This document shows, in pieces, positions 34,602 through 43,121 of a stretch of DNA of 64,000 nt. The notes beneath the pieces are model-generated. The model was given only the letters and a program-made list of their open reading frames with translations, was not told the origin of the DNA and ran no database searches. The DNA is from Collinsella sp. An307. Lineage in GTDB: Bacteria > Actinomycetota > Coriobacteriia > Coriobacteriales > Coriobacteriaceae. The stretch spans positions 1 to 64,000 of the forward strand of contig NZ_NFIP01000004.1 in NCBI RefSeq assembly GCF_002161805.1, given 5' to 3'. The stretch's first letter is position 1, and each line of letters opens with the position of its first letter. The position numbers and the translations under genes were made by a program.

Positions 34602-35675
34602 TTACTGGAAAACGCCCAGAAGCGTCAGGTTGCAGTTGGCGTACAGGTTGTTGACGTAGGTCGTCCACGTCTGCTGAGCGGTGCTCGCCGTCTCGTAGTA
34701 ATCCTGGTAGGCGACGTAGAAGGCGGCAGTTGCCTGCGCGTAGGTAGCGGTCGTGCCGTCAAAGTTTGCGCCGTCGATAGCGGCGTACATCTCGCCGTCA
34801 GTGCGCGCCCACGTTCCGGTGGTGCTGTCCCATTCGTCACCCAGAAGATTGATGATGTAGCTCGCGTATTCTGCAGAAGAGGTGCTCTCGTCACCGTTCT
34901 CGGGCTCGGTGGGCTGAGTGGGCATCTCCGCTGCACCTTCGGGGGCAACCTGCTCGTAGAGCTTTGAGATGAGCAGGTTGGTGCGCACGATCTCACGCGC
35001 CTGGTCCTCACTTATCTGGTACTGCTCGGCAAGCGTAGCAAAGTCGGAGACACCGAGCGTCTCCTCGGCATAGGATGCCATCTCGTCGTCGGTGGCCTCG
35101 ATGCCGCGCGACTCGGCGTCGGCGACGAGGATTTCGTTGCGCACGTTGGTGAGGATCACCTCTGCCGAGGGAACGGTGTAGGTCCCCGCATCGGTCAGAG
35201 CGACGTCGAGGCTGTACTGGCTCTCGATGGCTTCGCGCACGCTCACCGTGTGTTTGGCGCCATCGTAGGTGTAGGTGGCAAGCGGACGGTCGAGTTCATC
35301 CTCGGTAACCGTGGCAGAGTGGACCCCTTCGGGAGCGAAGCCGCCGGAACCGATAACGAAGCCAAGCACCGCGGCGACCACCGCGATCGCAACAGTGCAA
35401 ACAACCAGCAACGGCAGCTTGCTGCGACGGGGATCGCCCTCGTCACCCGCAGGCGCGGTGTCCTCCTCGGCGTCGCCTATGGCTTCGGAGGTATCTGCCT
35501 CCGCCGTGTCCTCGGGCTCATCTGATGCAGGCGACTCGGCGTCCTCCGAAGAGGGGGCACCTACGAGCTCGACATCGTTTTCCGGAAGGTCATCGGGCAC
35601 ATCCTCGCGCTCGATGATCTGAATCCCTTCGATCTCTTCACGCTCTTCTTCGTCTTTTTTCTGGATGAAGCCCAT
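34602..35675 (-). CDS. membrane-anchored SurA N-terminal-like chaperone
   Basis: 357 residues. An acidic cytoplasmic segment (1 to ~85) is followed by one membrane helix (about 86-110, LPLLVVCTVAIAVVAAVLGF). The outward-facing helical domain has SurA_N features (VSVREAIESQYSLD, VILTNVRNEILVADAESRGIEATDDEM, AEQYQISEDQAREIVRTNLLISKLYE). No parvulin PPIase domain follows. It probably helps extracytoplasmic folding. The start at 35675 has GAGAGGAG upstream. Confidence 0.75.
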   Translation of the reverse strand: MGFIQKKDEEEREEIEGIQIIEREDVPDDLPENDVELVGAPSSEDAESPASDEPEDTAEADTSEAIGDAEEDTAPAGDEGDPRRSKLPLLVVCTVAIAVVAAVLGFVIGSGGFAPEGVHSATVTEDELDRPLATYTYDGAKHTVSVREAIESQYSLDVALTDAGTYTVPSAEVILTNVRNEILVADAESRGIEATDDEMASYAEETLGVSDFATLAEQYQISEDQAREIVRTNLLISKLYEQVAPEGAAEMPTQPTEPENGDESTSSAEYASYIINLLGDEWDSTTGTWARTDGEMYAAIDGANFDGTTATYAQATAAFYVAYQDYYETASTAQQTWTTYVNNLYANCNLTLLGVFQ

Positions 35676-35749
35676 CGGTGCTCCTCTCAACCGCACTACA
35701 GACGTATCGCCGCACACAGCGGCGATACCCGTTGCTTACGTGAACAAAG

Positions 35750-36838
35750 TTACTTGGACATACACGCTATGACCGCATCGGCAAACGCGGCGGTGCCTGC
35801 CGCACCCGCCACAGAACCGGTCAGCGCGCGGCGGACATCGGCCGTGACCGTTGTGCCCTCGGCAAGCGTCGCCGTGACAGCGGCGCGCACGCGCGCGGCG
35901 GCCTCGGCCTCACCCAGATGGTCGAGCATCATGGCCGCCGAGAGAATCTCAGCGGTGGGGTTGGCGATGTCCTTGCCGGCGATATCGGGGGCAGAGCCGT
36001 GCGTCGCCTCAAAGACCGCAAGCTTGTCGCCTATATTGGCGCCGGGCGCCATGCCGAGCCCGCCCACGAGACCCGCGCACAGGTCGGAGACGATGTCACC
36101 GTAGAGGTTAGGCAGCACGAGGACGTCGAACTGCCCCGGGTCCTGCACGAGGCCCATGCAGCAGGCGTCTACGATCTTGTCCTCAAAGGCGATATCGGGG
36201 TAGCTCTCCGCCACCTCGCGGGCAACGCGCAAAAAAAGGCCGTCGGTCGCCTTCATGATGTTTGCCTTGTGCACCGCCGTGACCTTCTTGCGGCCGCAAC
36301 GGCGCGCATACTCAAAGGCGTAGGTAACAATGCGGCGCGAACCCTCGGCAGAAATGGGCTTAACCGAGATGGCGGAACCCGGGCGAAACGCCTTCTGTCC
36401 CGACGCCGCCACCAGCTCGGCCAAGCGCTCGACCTCGGGAGCATCGGGCTCAAACTCGATACCCGCATAGAGGTCCTCGGTGTTCTCGCGCACGATCACC
36501 ACGTCTACGTCGCGATACCGCGAGCCGTCACCGGGAAGCGAGCGGCACGGACGCACGCAGGCGTACAGGTCAAACGTGTGCCTGAGCGCTACGTTCACAC
36601 TGCGAAAACCCATCCCCACGGGCGTGGTGACCGGGCCTTTGATGGCAACGCCGAGCTCGCGCACGAGCTCTATGGTCTCGGGCGGCAGCGGGGTGCCGCA
36701 ACGCTCGATCTGGGCTGCGCCCGCCTCGGCCACATGCCACGAAATCTGAGCACCCGAGGCATCGACCACGCGTCGCATGGCCTCCGTAATCTCGGGACCG
36801 ATACCGTCTCCGGGGATGAGCGCGACGTCGTGAGCCAT
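35750..36838 (-). CDS. icd: isocitrate/isopropylmalate-type dehydrogenase, probably isocitrate
   Basis: 362 residues of the beta-decarboxylating dehydrogenase family: [10 protein letters not shown] start, [22 protein letters not shown] substrate loop, [14 protein letters not shown], the [12 protein letters not shown] block and [25 protein letters not shown]. The SVN loop and the ENTEDLYAG motif favour NAD-type isocitrate dehydrogenase over 3-isopropylmalate or homoisocitrate enzymes. It is 3 bp after the HEAT-like gene, inside the operon. GAGGAG precedes the ATG. Confidence 0.88.
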   Translation of the reverse strand: MAHDVALIPGDGIGPEITEAMRRVVDASGAQISWHVAEAGAAQIERCGTPLPPETIELVRELGVAIKGPVTTPVGMGFRSVNVALRHTFDLYACVRPCRSLPGDGSRYRDVDVVIVRENTEDLYAGIEFEPDAPEVERLAELVAASGQKAFRPGSAISVKPISAEGSRRIVTYAFEYARRCGRKKVTAVHKANIMKATDGLFLRVAREVAESYPDIAFEDKIVDACCMGLVQDPGQFDVLVLPNLYGDIVSDLCAGLVGGLGMAPGANIGDKLAVFEATHGSAPDIAGKDIANPTAEILSAAMMLDHLGEAEAAARVRAAVTATLAEGTTVTADVRRALTGSVAGAAGTAAFADAVIACMSK

Positions 36839-36841
36839 GGG

Positions 36842-37540
36842 TTACTCCTCTTCTTCGTCCTCGTCGTCGTCCTTAGGAACAACGCGGGTACGCTTCTTGG
36901 GATCCTTCAGCTTGAAGCGCTTGACCAGGTGGTCGTAAATCTCGGCGGAGCGCGCCTTAATGGAAGCGCCCTTGCCGTTCTGGGCATCAAACTGCAGACG
37001 TCCGGCGAGCTCGTCTGCCACCTCGCCGGCAATCTTGCCCTCGGCAAAGGTCATAAGGCAGGCGAGCATATCGCGGTACTCAAGATCGCCGTGGTAGCAC
37101 TGGATGGCCTCGTCGAGGATCGGCCACACCTTCTTGGAGCGACCACGCTCGGAAGCGCCCCAGGTGGCGAGGAAGTTGAACGCCGAGAAACGCAGCGTGG
37201 AGGACAGCTCGTCAAAAAGCGCGGCCTCCGCCCCCTCAAACGCAGCACCGACCTCCTTGGCATGCGTGGGCACGAGGCGGGTGAGCGCGTCGAGCACTTC
37301 CCAGCGGGTCTGCGCCTCGGGGCGGTAGAGCGCGTCGATGAGGGCGTCGATATGCGGCGCCAAAAGCTCGGGCTCCTCCGCAGAGAGCAGTGCCATCACG
37401 CGCGCCGCAAACTGGCGGCGGCGGCGGCTCGCGCTCGCCAGATCCTCGATAAGGGCCTCGAGTGCGGCACCGTCGCGCTCAACATCGTCGAGCTTTGCGC
37501 GCTCCTCGTCGTTAATATCTTCCACAGCAGAATGTGCCAT
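36842..37540 (-). CDS. HEAT-repeat-like hypothetical protein
   Basis: 232 residues, almost all helical. Repeating pairs of helices (RRQFAARVMALLSAEEPELLAPHIDALIDAL, TRWEVLDALTRLVPTHAKEV, LRFSAFNFLATWGASE) suggest an ARM/HEAT scaffold. The C-terminus is basic then strongly acidic. No catalytic motif is visible. It lies between a membrane protein and icd with gaps of 5 and 3 bp, so it is co-translated with them. Its partner is unknown. Confidence 0.7.
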   Translation of the reverse strand: MAHSAVEDINDEERAKLDDVERDGAALEALIEDLASASRRRRQFAARVMALLSAEEPELLAPHIDALIDALYRPEAQTRWEVLDALTRLVPTHAKEVGAAFEGAEAALFDELSSTLRFSAFNFLATWGASERGRSKKVWPILDEAIQCYHGDLEYRDMLACLMTFAEGKIAGEVADELAGRLQFDAQNGKGASIKARSAEIYDHLVKRFKLKDPKKRTRVVPKDDDEDEEEE

Positions 37541-37545
37541 ATCGT

Positions 37546-37992
37546 TTACCTCTTGTTTTCCGTATCGTTGCTTGCAGCCGACGCGCGGTGGGACGCCTTG
37601 TCGCCCGAGACGGAGATGAGGTCGGGCGCGGCCTCCCCCGTCTTCTTACGGCGACGCGCGGCGCGGGCGGCAGCACCCGCGGCGCCGCGCTGGCGGCGGT
37701 TGACGTCAAAGAAGCGATCGAGAACCTTCCACGGGCCCACCGACTCTCCGAATCCCATCTTGAGTCCCACGACGGCGCCCATGAGAAGGCCGAGCGGCGT
37801 GGCGTAGAGCAGCGGGAACAGCGTGAGCACCGCGGTGAGCACCACGCACACCACAACCGCGATGGCATTGTAGAGCCAGTACGCGCCTGCGCTGAGCGCG
37901 CGCTCCCCCCAATAGTTGCCTACGGTGAAACCAAGGTACACGCTGAAGACAAAGAGCAGGATGAAGCAGATGAGGAAGGCGAAATCTCCCAT
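37546..37992 (-). CDS. hypothetical membrane protein
   Basis: 148 residues. Three or four hydrophobic segments fill residues 1-85 (FLICFILLFVFSVYLGFTV, NAIAVVVCVVLTAVLTLF, LGLLMGAVVGLKMG). A basic, disordered cytoplasmic tail follows (AARAARRRKK). It does not match a family I know. GGGGAG lies upstream within the stop region of the preceding dehydrogenase gene. Confidence 0.7.
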   Translation of the reverse strand: MGDFAFLICFILLFVFSVYLGFTVGNYWGERALSAGAYWLYNAIAVVVCVVLTAVLTLFPLLYATPLGLLMGAVVGLKMGFGESVGPWKVLDRFFDVNRRQRGAAGAAARAARRRKKTGEAAPDLISVSGDKASHRASAASNDTENKR

Positions 37993-37995
37993 GCG

Positions 37996-39081
37996 CTACT
38001 CCCCGTGATGGCAGCAGCAGCCCTCGCCGTGCTCGTGATGATGCCCCTCGCCATGGCAGCACTCGTGCTCACCGTGGGCGTGGTCGTGACCGCAGCCGCA
38101 TTCATGATCGCTGTGGGCATGGTCGTTTCCGCAACCGCACTCGTCATCGTGCTCGTGCTCGGCGGTGTAGAGCGACCAGTCGAGACCCGCGGCAACCGCC
38201 TCGGCCTCCTCCTGATAGAGCAGGGTGATGGCCTGCGTGCCGAGCTCGGCGCCACCGATGGCCTCGAGCATGTCGTAGAGGGTGAAGGCCACGTCGCAGC
38301 CGGGCAGCGCGATGTCGCGCTCCTCCGCCTCGGCAAGGGCGAGACCGAGGTCCTTGATAAAGTGGCGGACCTTGAAGCCGGGCTTCCAGTCACCGTCGAG
38401 GGCCTTGGGGGCAAGCGTAGCGAGAACGCCGGTGGAGCCGGTGCCGGAGAGGATCATCTCGCGCACCTGCTCGAGGTCAAGCCCCTCCTGCTGCGCGAAG
38501 GAGAGCGCGTCGGCCATGCCCACCATGGACGCGGCGAGCGCCACCTGGTTGGAGAGCTTGGCGCTCTGGCCCTTGCCAGCACCGCCGAAGCAGAAAATCT
38601 TGCTCGTGAACGTCTCGAGAATCGCACGGACCGGCTCGATGTCGCGCTCGGTGGCACCTGCGATGGCGGTGAGCGTACCGGCGATGGCGCCCGCCTCGCC
38701 ACCCGTTACGGGGCAGTCGAAGGCCACGCGCTCAGAGACCGCAGCGGCACCGGCGATATCGCGGGCGAGCGCAGGCGAGCTCGTGGTGAGGTCGATCAGG
38801 ATCGCGCCGGGCTTGGAGGCGGCGAGGATGCCGTCGCCGGCGAGATAGAGCTCCTCGACATCCTCCGGATAGCCGACCATGGTAAAGACCACGTCGGCGC
38901 CGCGGACAGCGTCAGAGGCGCTCTCCGCCCACACCGCGCCGCGCTCGATGAGCGGCTCGGCCTTGGCGGCGGTACGGTTGTAAACGGTCACGGGGTAGCC
39001 GGCGTCCAAGATGTGCCCGGCAATGGGCGCACCCATGATGCCGGTGCCGATGAACGCAACAGAAAGCTTCTTATCTGCCAT
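37996..39081 (-). CDS. beta-hydroxyacid dehydrogenase (HIBADH/GlxR family) with His/Cys-rich tail
   Basis: 361 residues. The N-terminal Rossmann domain starts VAFIGTGIMGAPIAGHIL (NADP-type GxGxMG). The family motif DCPVTGGEAGAIAGTL lies near residue 122, and the catalytic Lys region KLSNQVALAAS near 175; the core ends around residue 305. The last 55 residues (307-361) hold 16 His and 9 Cys with many Asp and Glu in repeating HxH, CxC and CC clusters, which is a metal-chelator composition. Such a tail is foreign to this enzyme family. Substrate unknown (3-hydroxyisobutyrate, tartronate semialdehyde and others). Gaps of 15 bp and 3 bp place it in the DegV-to-YhcH operon. Confidence 0.88.
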   Translation of the reverse strand: MADKKLSVAFIGTGIMGAPIAGHILDAGYPVTVYNRTAAKAEPLIERGAVWAESASDAVRGADVVFTMVGYPEDVEELYLAGDGILAASKPGAILIDLTTSSPALARDIAGAAAVSERVAFDCPVTGGEAGAIAGTLTAIAGATERDIEPVRAILETFTSKIFCFGGAGKGQSAKLSNQVALAASMVGMADALSFAQQEGLDLEQVREMILSGTGSTGVLATLAPKALDGDWKPGFKVRHFIKDLGLALAEAEERDIALPGCDVAFTLYDMLEAIGGAELGTQAITLLYQEEAEAVAAGLDWSLYTAEHEHDDECGCGNDHAHSDHECGCGHDHAHGEHECCHGEGHHHEHGEGCCCHHGE

Positions 39082-39096
39082 GGATTGCTCCTATCG

Positions 39097-40047
39097 TTAT
39101 TTTCTGACGCGACGGGCGATACGGTCGGAGAGCGACACCTTCTCGGCGCGGTTCTTGCCCCAGAAGATGAGGGCGACCATGCCCGGGCCCACGTGCGCTC
39201 CGATGGTGGGGCCCACCGAACCGCGGATGATGGTGAGGTCGGCGCAGCCGGGCTCCTTGCGCACGGCGGCCTCGACCCAGTCGCCGTCCTTTTCCGCGTC
39301 GGCCGTCACGACGGTGAGAGGGAGCGCGGGGTCGAGGACGTAGTTGTCCTGGAACGCCTTGATGAGCGCGCGCAAGGCCTTCTTGCGGCCGCGGTTGACG
39401 CCCGTGAGCGAAAGCGAACCGGCGAGGTCGAAGGAAAGCGACGCCTTCACATCGAGCTTGCTCGAGAGCTGCGCCGCCGCGGGTGGGATACGGCCGCCGG
39501 CAGCGAGCGAGTCGAGGCTGTCGAGCGTGAAGTAGCCGTGCACGTAGTGCTTGGCCTCGTTTGCCCACTCGACAAGCTCGGCAGCGGAAAGACCCGCGGA
39601 ACGCTGGCGCACCGCCTCGAGAGCAAGCAGCTCGCCGCAGGCGCACGGCAGGCAGTTGTCGACCACATACAGCTCGAACTCCGGATAATCGGAGCGGACC
39701 TGTTCTGCCGCCTGGCAGGCAAAGTCGTAGCTACCCGAGAGCGCGCTGGTGAAGCACAGGTAAACCGTGGGCGTTCCCTCTTTGGCGCACTCGGTGAAGA
39801 ACTCGAGATAGCGACCGAGCGAGATCGCCGACGTGGACATCTTCACCCCTGCACGGATCTGGTCGTAGAACTCCTTCGGGGTCATCGAGGTCCAGATGTC
39901 GTCGGTCTTCTCCTGCCCGTCAACGATGTAGGGAAAGCCCAGGATATCGACGTCGAGGGTCGCCGCGATCTCGGGCGTGAGGTCGGCGCAGGTGTCGACG
40001 ACGATGCGATAGCGGTTTGCATGGCCGGAAGAGGAAGGCTCTGCCAT
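39097..40047 (-). CDS. DegV family fatty-acid-binding protein
   Basis: 316 residues. It has the DegV two-domain pattern: VDTCADLTPEIA at the start, the KMSTSAISLGRYLEFF loop, TVYLCFTSALSGSYDFA, VDNCLPCACGELLALEA and GRIPPAAAQLSSKLDVKASLSF. FakB-type DegV proteins present fatty acids to the FakA kinase; no fakA is seen here. The ATG at 40047 is preferred over a GTG 6 bp upstream because AAAGGG then lies at 7 nt. Confidence 0.88.
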   Translation of the reverse strand: MAEPSSSGHANRYRIVVDTCADLTPEIAATLDVDILGFPYIVDGQEKTDDIWTSMTPKEFYDQIRAGVKMSTSAISLGRYLEFFTECAKEGTPTVYLCFTSALSGSYDFACQAAEQVRSDYPEFELYVVDNCLPCACGELLALEAVRQRSAGLSAAELVEWANEAKHYVHGYFTLDSLDSLAAGGRIPPAAAQLSSKLDVKASLSFDLAGSLSLTGVNRGRKKALRALIKAFQDNYVLDPALPLTVVTADAEKDGDWVEAAVRKEPGCADLTIIRGSVGPTIGAHVGPGMVALIFWGKNRAEKVSLSDRIARRVRK

Positions 40048-40070
40048 CTCCACACCCTTTCATACGCGAC

Positions 40071-40098
40071 GGGCGGCCACCCGTACGGATGGCCGCCC
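40071..40098. terminator. hairpin after hpf
   Basis: A perfect 9-bp stem, GGGCGGCCA (40071-40079) with TGGCCGCCC (40090-40098), lies between the hpf stop and the DegV start. No T-run follows on either strand, so termination is weak or Rho-assisted. Confidence 0.5.
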
Positions 40099-40134
40099 AT
40101 CACCTTACGTGTAACAGACGTATTTTACTCGCAT

Positions 40135-40719
40135 TTACGCGTCGAGTTCCTCAATCTTGGGCTTGATGATGCCATATCCACCGTTTTTGCGGTGATACAC
40201 CACATTGATGAGGCCCGTCGCGGCATTCTCGAAGACATAAAAGTCATGACCCAACAGATCAGTCTGGACGAGCGCCTGCTCCTCGGTCATCGGCGTGATA
40301 TCGATGACCTTCTCGCGAACGAGCATATCGTCCTGCTCCTCGGGGATGAGGAGGTCAGCCAGATCCTCAACGGGCAGCTCGGGCGCCACCTCGGCGGCAG
40401 ACGGGCCCTGCTGGCGGTTGTCGATGACCTTGGTCTTGAACTTGCGGAGCTGGCGGGTCACCTTGTCGGCCGCGAGGTCGATGGCGGTGTACATGTCCAC
40501 ACCGTGCTCGGCAACGCGAATGACAGAGCCGCGGGCGCGGACCGTGACCTCGACGATGGCGGGCTCGGGGTTAGAGGGGTTCTTCTCGTACCTGAGCACC
40601 ACGTCTGCCGTCATAGGCTCGATATCGAAGACCTTGAGGGCTCCGCCGATCTTCTCGTCTACATGTGCGCGCAGGGCATCGGTTACCGTGGTCTTGCGTC
40701 CTGATACGGTGATATCCAT
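40135..40719 (-). CDS. hpf: ribosome hibernation promoting factor, long form
   Basis: 194 residues. The N-terminal HPF/YfiA domain (1 to ~100; MDITVSGRKTTVTDALRAHV, EVTVRARGSVIRVAEHGVDMYTAIDLAADKVTRQLRK) and the C-terminal dimerisation domain (~135-190; LLGHDFYVFENAATGLINVVYHRKNGGYGII) are both present. Long HPF alone makes 100S ribosome dimers in stationary phase. GGAG precedes the ATG. It appears monocistronic. Confidence 0.95.
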   Translation of the reverse strand: MDITVSGRKTTVTDALRAHVDEKIGGALKVFDIEPMTADVVLRYEKNPSNPEPAIVEVTVRARGSVIRVAEHGVDMYTAIDLAADKVTRQLRKFKTKVIDNRQQGPSAAEVAPELPVEDLADLLIPEEQDDMLVREKVIDITPMTEEQALVQTDLLGHDFYVFENAATGLINVVYHRKNGGYGIIKPKIEELDA

Positions 40720-40821
40720 GAATGCTCCTGTTCTCCTCGGGGATAGGACTCGGTACTCACGTTGTACCCAAACCCGGCCGAACCGAGCACGAAAGACGGC
40801 GACTCCCGTTGGCGAAAAGAA

Positions 40822-40846
40822 GAAGCCCGCCTACCGAAGGCGGGCT
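40822..40846 (-). terminator. terminator after the ABC substrate-binding lipoprotein gene
   Basis: AGCCCGCC (40846-40839 on the minus strand) pairs with GGCGGGCT (40831-40824), followed by TCTTCTTTTC. It lies 48 bp past the lipoprotein stop. Confidence 0.88.
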
Positions 40847-40893
40847 AGACAAACCAGCGTTATACGCTTGTGGAGTTAGTCAAGACTATGGAA

Positions 40894-41817
40894 CTAATCA
40901 AGACTGTTGAGCGAATCCAGGGACTCCCCGTCCTCCGCCGCCTCGTCCTGCGCCTGTGTGGCATCGGTGCTCGCAGAGATGGTGACGCCCGACACCACGG
41001 TATCACTCAGGCTAAACGGCATGGTTCCGTACCAGACGGTATGAACGGCATCGAGCGTTCCGTCGGAGGAGATCTCGTCCAGCGCGGAGGAGACGGCGTC
41101 GGAAAGCTCGTGAGCGTCGGAGGCGATTGCGAGCCCATAGGCCGTCGACGAGCTGAGCGTCCCCTCGAACGACACGCCCGGATAGGCGCGGGCGAGATAG
41201 GCGCCGGCCGTGGCATCGCACACCACGTAATCGACCTCGCCGGAGGCAAGCGCGTCAAAGCAGGCGTTAACATTTGAATACGTGCTCTGGGTGGCACCGA
41301 TGGCGCTGCGCACAAGCGCCTCCTGGGAAGCGGAGCCATCCTGAACGGCGACCGTCGCGGCAGCAAGATCAGCCGCGGAGAGCGACGCCGCATCTGACGT
41401 ACCGAATACGGCCGTTGCATTCTCAAGATAGACGCCGGACACCGTGATGCCCTCTGCCGCATCGGTCGTCTCCGCCCCAAGGTAGAGATCGGCCGTACCC
41501 GCACCGACCGTACTCTCGGCAGACGTGCCAGAGACCACCGCAAGCTCCAGACCCATGTTCTCGGCAAGCGCGCAGGCGACATCCACGTCGTAGCCCTCCA
41601 CGCCCTCGGTAAGGACCATCGCCTGCGGGGCATCGGAGGTGTCCATGGCAACGGTCAGCGTCCCGGGGGTCACCAGATAGGAGTCCTCTATCACCTGGGT
41701 GTTCTTCTCAACGGCAGGAGCCTCGCTGAGTGGGGGCGTAAAAAGGGAGCACCCGCCCAGGCCGGTTGCTGCCAGCACGGCGACCGCGCACGCCGTAGCA
41801 ATTACTCGAAGTCTCAT
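40894..41817 (-). CDS. ABC transporter substrate-binding lipoprotein, amino-acid type
   Basis: 307 residues. A signal peptide ends in the lipobox LGGC near residue 20. Family 3 binding-protein blocks follow (GTLTVAMDTSDAPQA, GYDVDVACALAENMGLELAVV, TVAVQDGSASQEALV, VNACFDALASGEVDYVVCD, YGLAIASDA). The product ends in a low-complexity acidic tail. The start at 41817 is preferred: GAGGG lies 6 nt upstream and a clean signal peptide begins there; 41832 is the alternative. No permease or ATPase gene is adjacent. About 350 bp of structured RNA-like sequence precede it. Confidence 0.85.
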   Translation of the reverse strand: MRLRVIATACAVAVLAATGLGGCSLFTPPLSEAPAVEKNTQVIEDSYLVTPGTLTVAMDTSDAPQAMVLTEGVEGYDVDVACALAENMGLELAVVSGTSAESTVGAGTADLYLGAETTDAAEGITVSGVYLENATAVFGTSDAASLSAADLAAATVAVQDGSASQEALVRSAIGATQSTYSNVNACFDALASGEVDYVVCDATAGAYLARAYPGVSFEGTLSSSTAYGLAIASDAHELSDAVSSALDEISSDGTLDAVHTVWYGTMPFSLSDTVVSGVTISASTDATQAQDEAAEDGESLDSLNSLD

Positions 41818-42178
41818 AGCAACCCTCGCCATGGCATCGTCCCATCCCTCATATGTCCGCCTTGCGCGGAACCTGCCGCCCGCACAAGGCGGACGGCGCC
41901 ATAATCTCAGCCCCTCAGCTGACCTGGTCTTTGACCCCACACTTGCGCACCGGGGCGTTTGCTCGGGATGCCGCGGCATCCTTCACGACTGACCCGCTCG
42001 CCCGCGGGGCGGTATTGCCCCAAAGTTGGTAGGACGGACGGTGCGGCTTACCTCTAGGACGCGCCATGATCGTCCCCGCGCGCACGCGGCGACTTACGTG
42101 GATCCCTTTGACCGCGTCTGTCTTGGACTAGGGTGGATGTGCACCCGCAACCACAGCCTGAGGGTTGTTGGCATTATA
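41818..42178 (-). ncRNA. candidate structured RNA or long structured leader
   Basis: A consensus -10 hexamer TATAAT (42178-42173, minus strand) sits just past the comF stop. About 5-10 nt after the expected start, CCCTCA(G)GCTG can pair with CAGCTGAGGG roughly 250 nt later, closing the whole region, and TGGTT can stack with GACCA. Inside lie local hairpins GGGTG/CACCC, CCGCG/CGCGG, GGGGC/GCCCC and the 16-bp palindrome GGATGCCGCGGCATCC (41969-41984). A 10-bp stem (41855-41864 with 41885-41894) follows, just before the lipoprotein gene. I do not recognise RNase P, tmRNA, 6S, SRP or a known riboswitch. It could be a free RNA or the leader of the lipoprotein gene. Confidence 0.4.
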
Positions 42179-42200
42179 GCAGCTCGCGGGTGGAGCGGCA

Positions 42201-43028
42201 CTAACACACCCGCGCGACAGCCAAGGCGTCGATATGCGCAGCCCCTGCATCGGCAAGGGCGCGGGCTGCGGAGCGCAACGTCGCGCCCGTGGTGATGACG
42301 TCGTCGACGAGCAGAAGGCGCATGCCCTCTACCTGCTCGACCGTCTCGTACGCACCTCGCGAGCTCGCCTGCCTTCCCGCTCGCCCCAACCTGCGCTGGT
42401 CGGCGCTGCCGTGCTTGACGAGCGCGTCTGCCATCGGCACGCCTGCAAGCTCGCCGAGCTCGCGCACGATGCCTTCCATGTGGTCGAATCCGCGCCGCCT
42501 ATAAGCACGCGCCGTAGCGGGAACAAACACGAGCGCGTCGGCCCCTGCGAGGACCCCTCCGTAACGGTCGGGCGCCTCGGTCTGCGCGTGCTCAGCGGTA
42601 TCGAGAAGCATCTGGGCAATGAGCGGTGCGAGCCTGCGCTCGCCACCGTCCTTGTACGCACGCACGATGCGGGGCAAGGGGTCTTCAAAGACCGCCGTGG
42701 CAAGTACCCGGTCGAGAGGCGACTCGTCGTCCGAAGCCGACGCGCCGCTCACAGAGGCACCCGTGGGATTCCCGCATTCGGTGCAGATGATGTAGCCGCC
42801 CGGAGCCCCGCAGCGCATACAGGACGTGGCAGGGTCGATTAAGACGAGACGGTTGAGGCATGCAGGGCAGATGAGGGCGCCGGGCCGCTCGCACCCGGCG
42901 CACCGCGTGGGCGAGAGGACTTCTAGAAACGGTCGCGCAAGGCGTGCGAGCTCCTTCCCGCGCACGTTGGCCTTCGGCATGCGGACGGATGTAGAAGACT
43001 CTTTTGTGCACGCGGCGCATACAGACAT
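42201..43028 (-). CDS. comF: ComF family phosphoribosyltransferase-like protein
   Basis: 275 residues. An N-terminal zinc-ribbon region (CAGCERPGALICPACLNRL, CMRCGAPGGYIICTECG) is followed by the PRTase domain with VFVPATARAYRRRGFDHMEGI and the PRPP loop LLLVDDVITTGATLRSAA. ComF proteins support DNA uptake or handling of internalised DNA; no other competence genes are in the window. GGGGGAGGG precedes the ATG. Confidence 0.92.
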   Translation of the reverse strand: MSVCAACTKESSTSVRMPKANVRGKELARLARPFLEVLSPTRCAGCERPGALICPACLNRLVLIDPATSCMRCGAPGGYIICTECGNPTGASVSGASASDDESPLDRVLATAVFEDPLPRIVRAYKDGGERRLAPLIAQMLLDTAEHAQTEAPDRYGGVLAGADALVFVPATARAYRRRGFDHMEGIVRELGELAGVPMADALVKHGSADQRRLGRAGRQASSRGAYETVEQVEGMRLLLVDDVITTGATLRSAARALADAGAAHIDALAVARVC

Positions 43029-43121
43029 GAAAACCCTCCCCCGAACATGCGAGGGAGAGGTGGCGATGCATGCTCTATACCCGCAAAGCGGGCAGCTATA
43101 CGCAGCGAGCCCGGAGCTGCG

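Noticed and set aside
41900-42170. RNase P RNA, tmRNA or 6S RNA
   Set aside because: None of the conserved cores (GAGGAAAGTCC and ACAGAA of RNase P, the tmRNA ends, the 6S bubble pattern) could be found, so only an unassigned structured RNA is reported.
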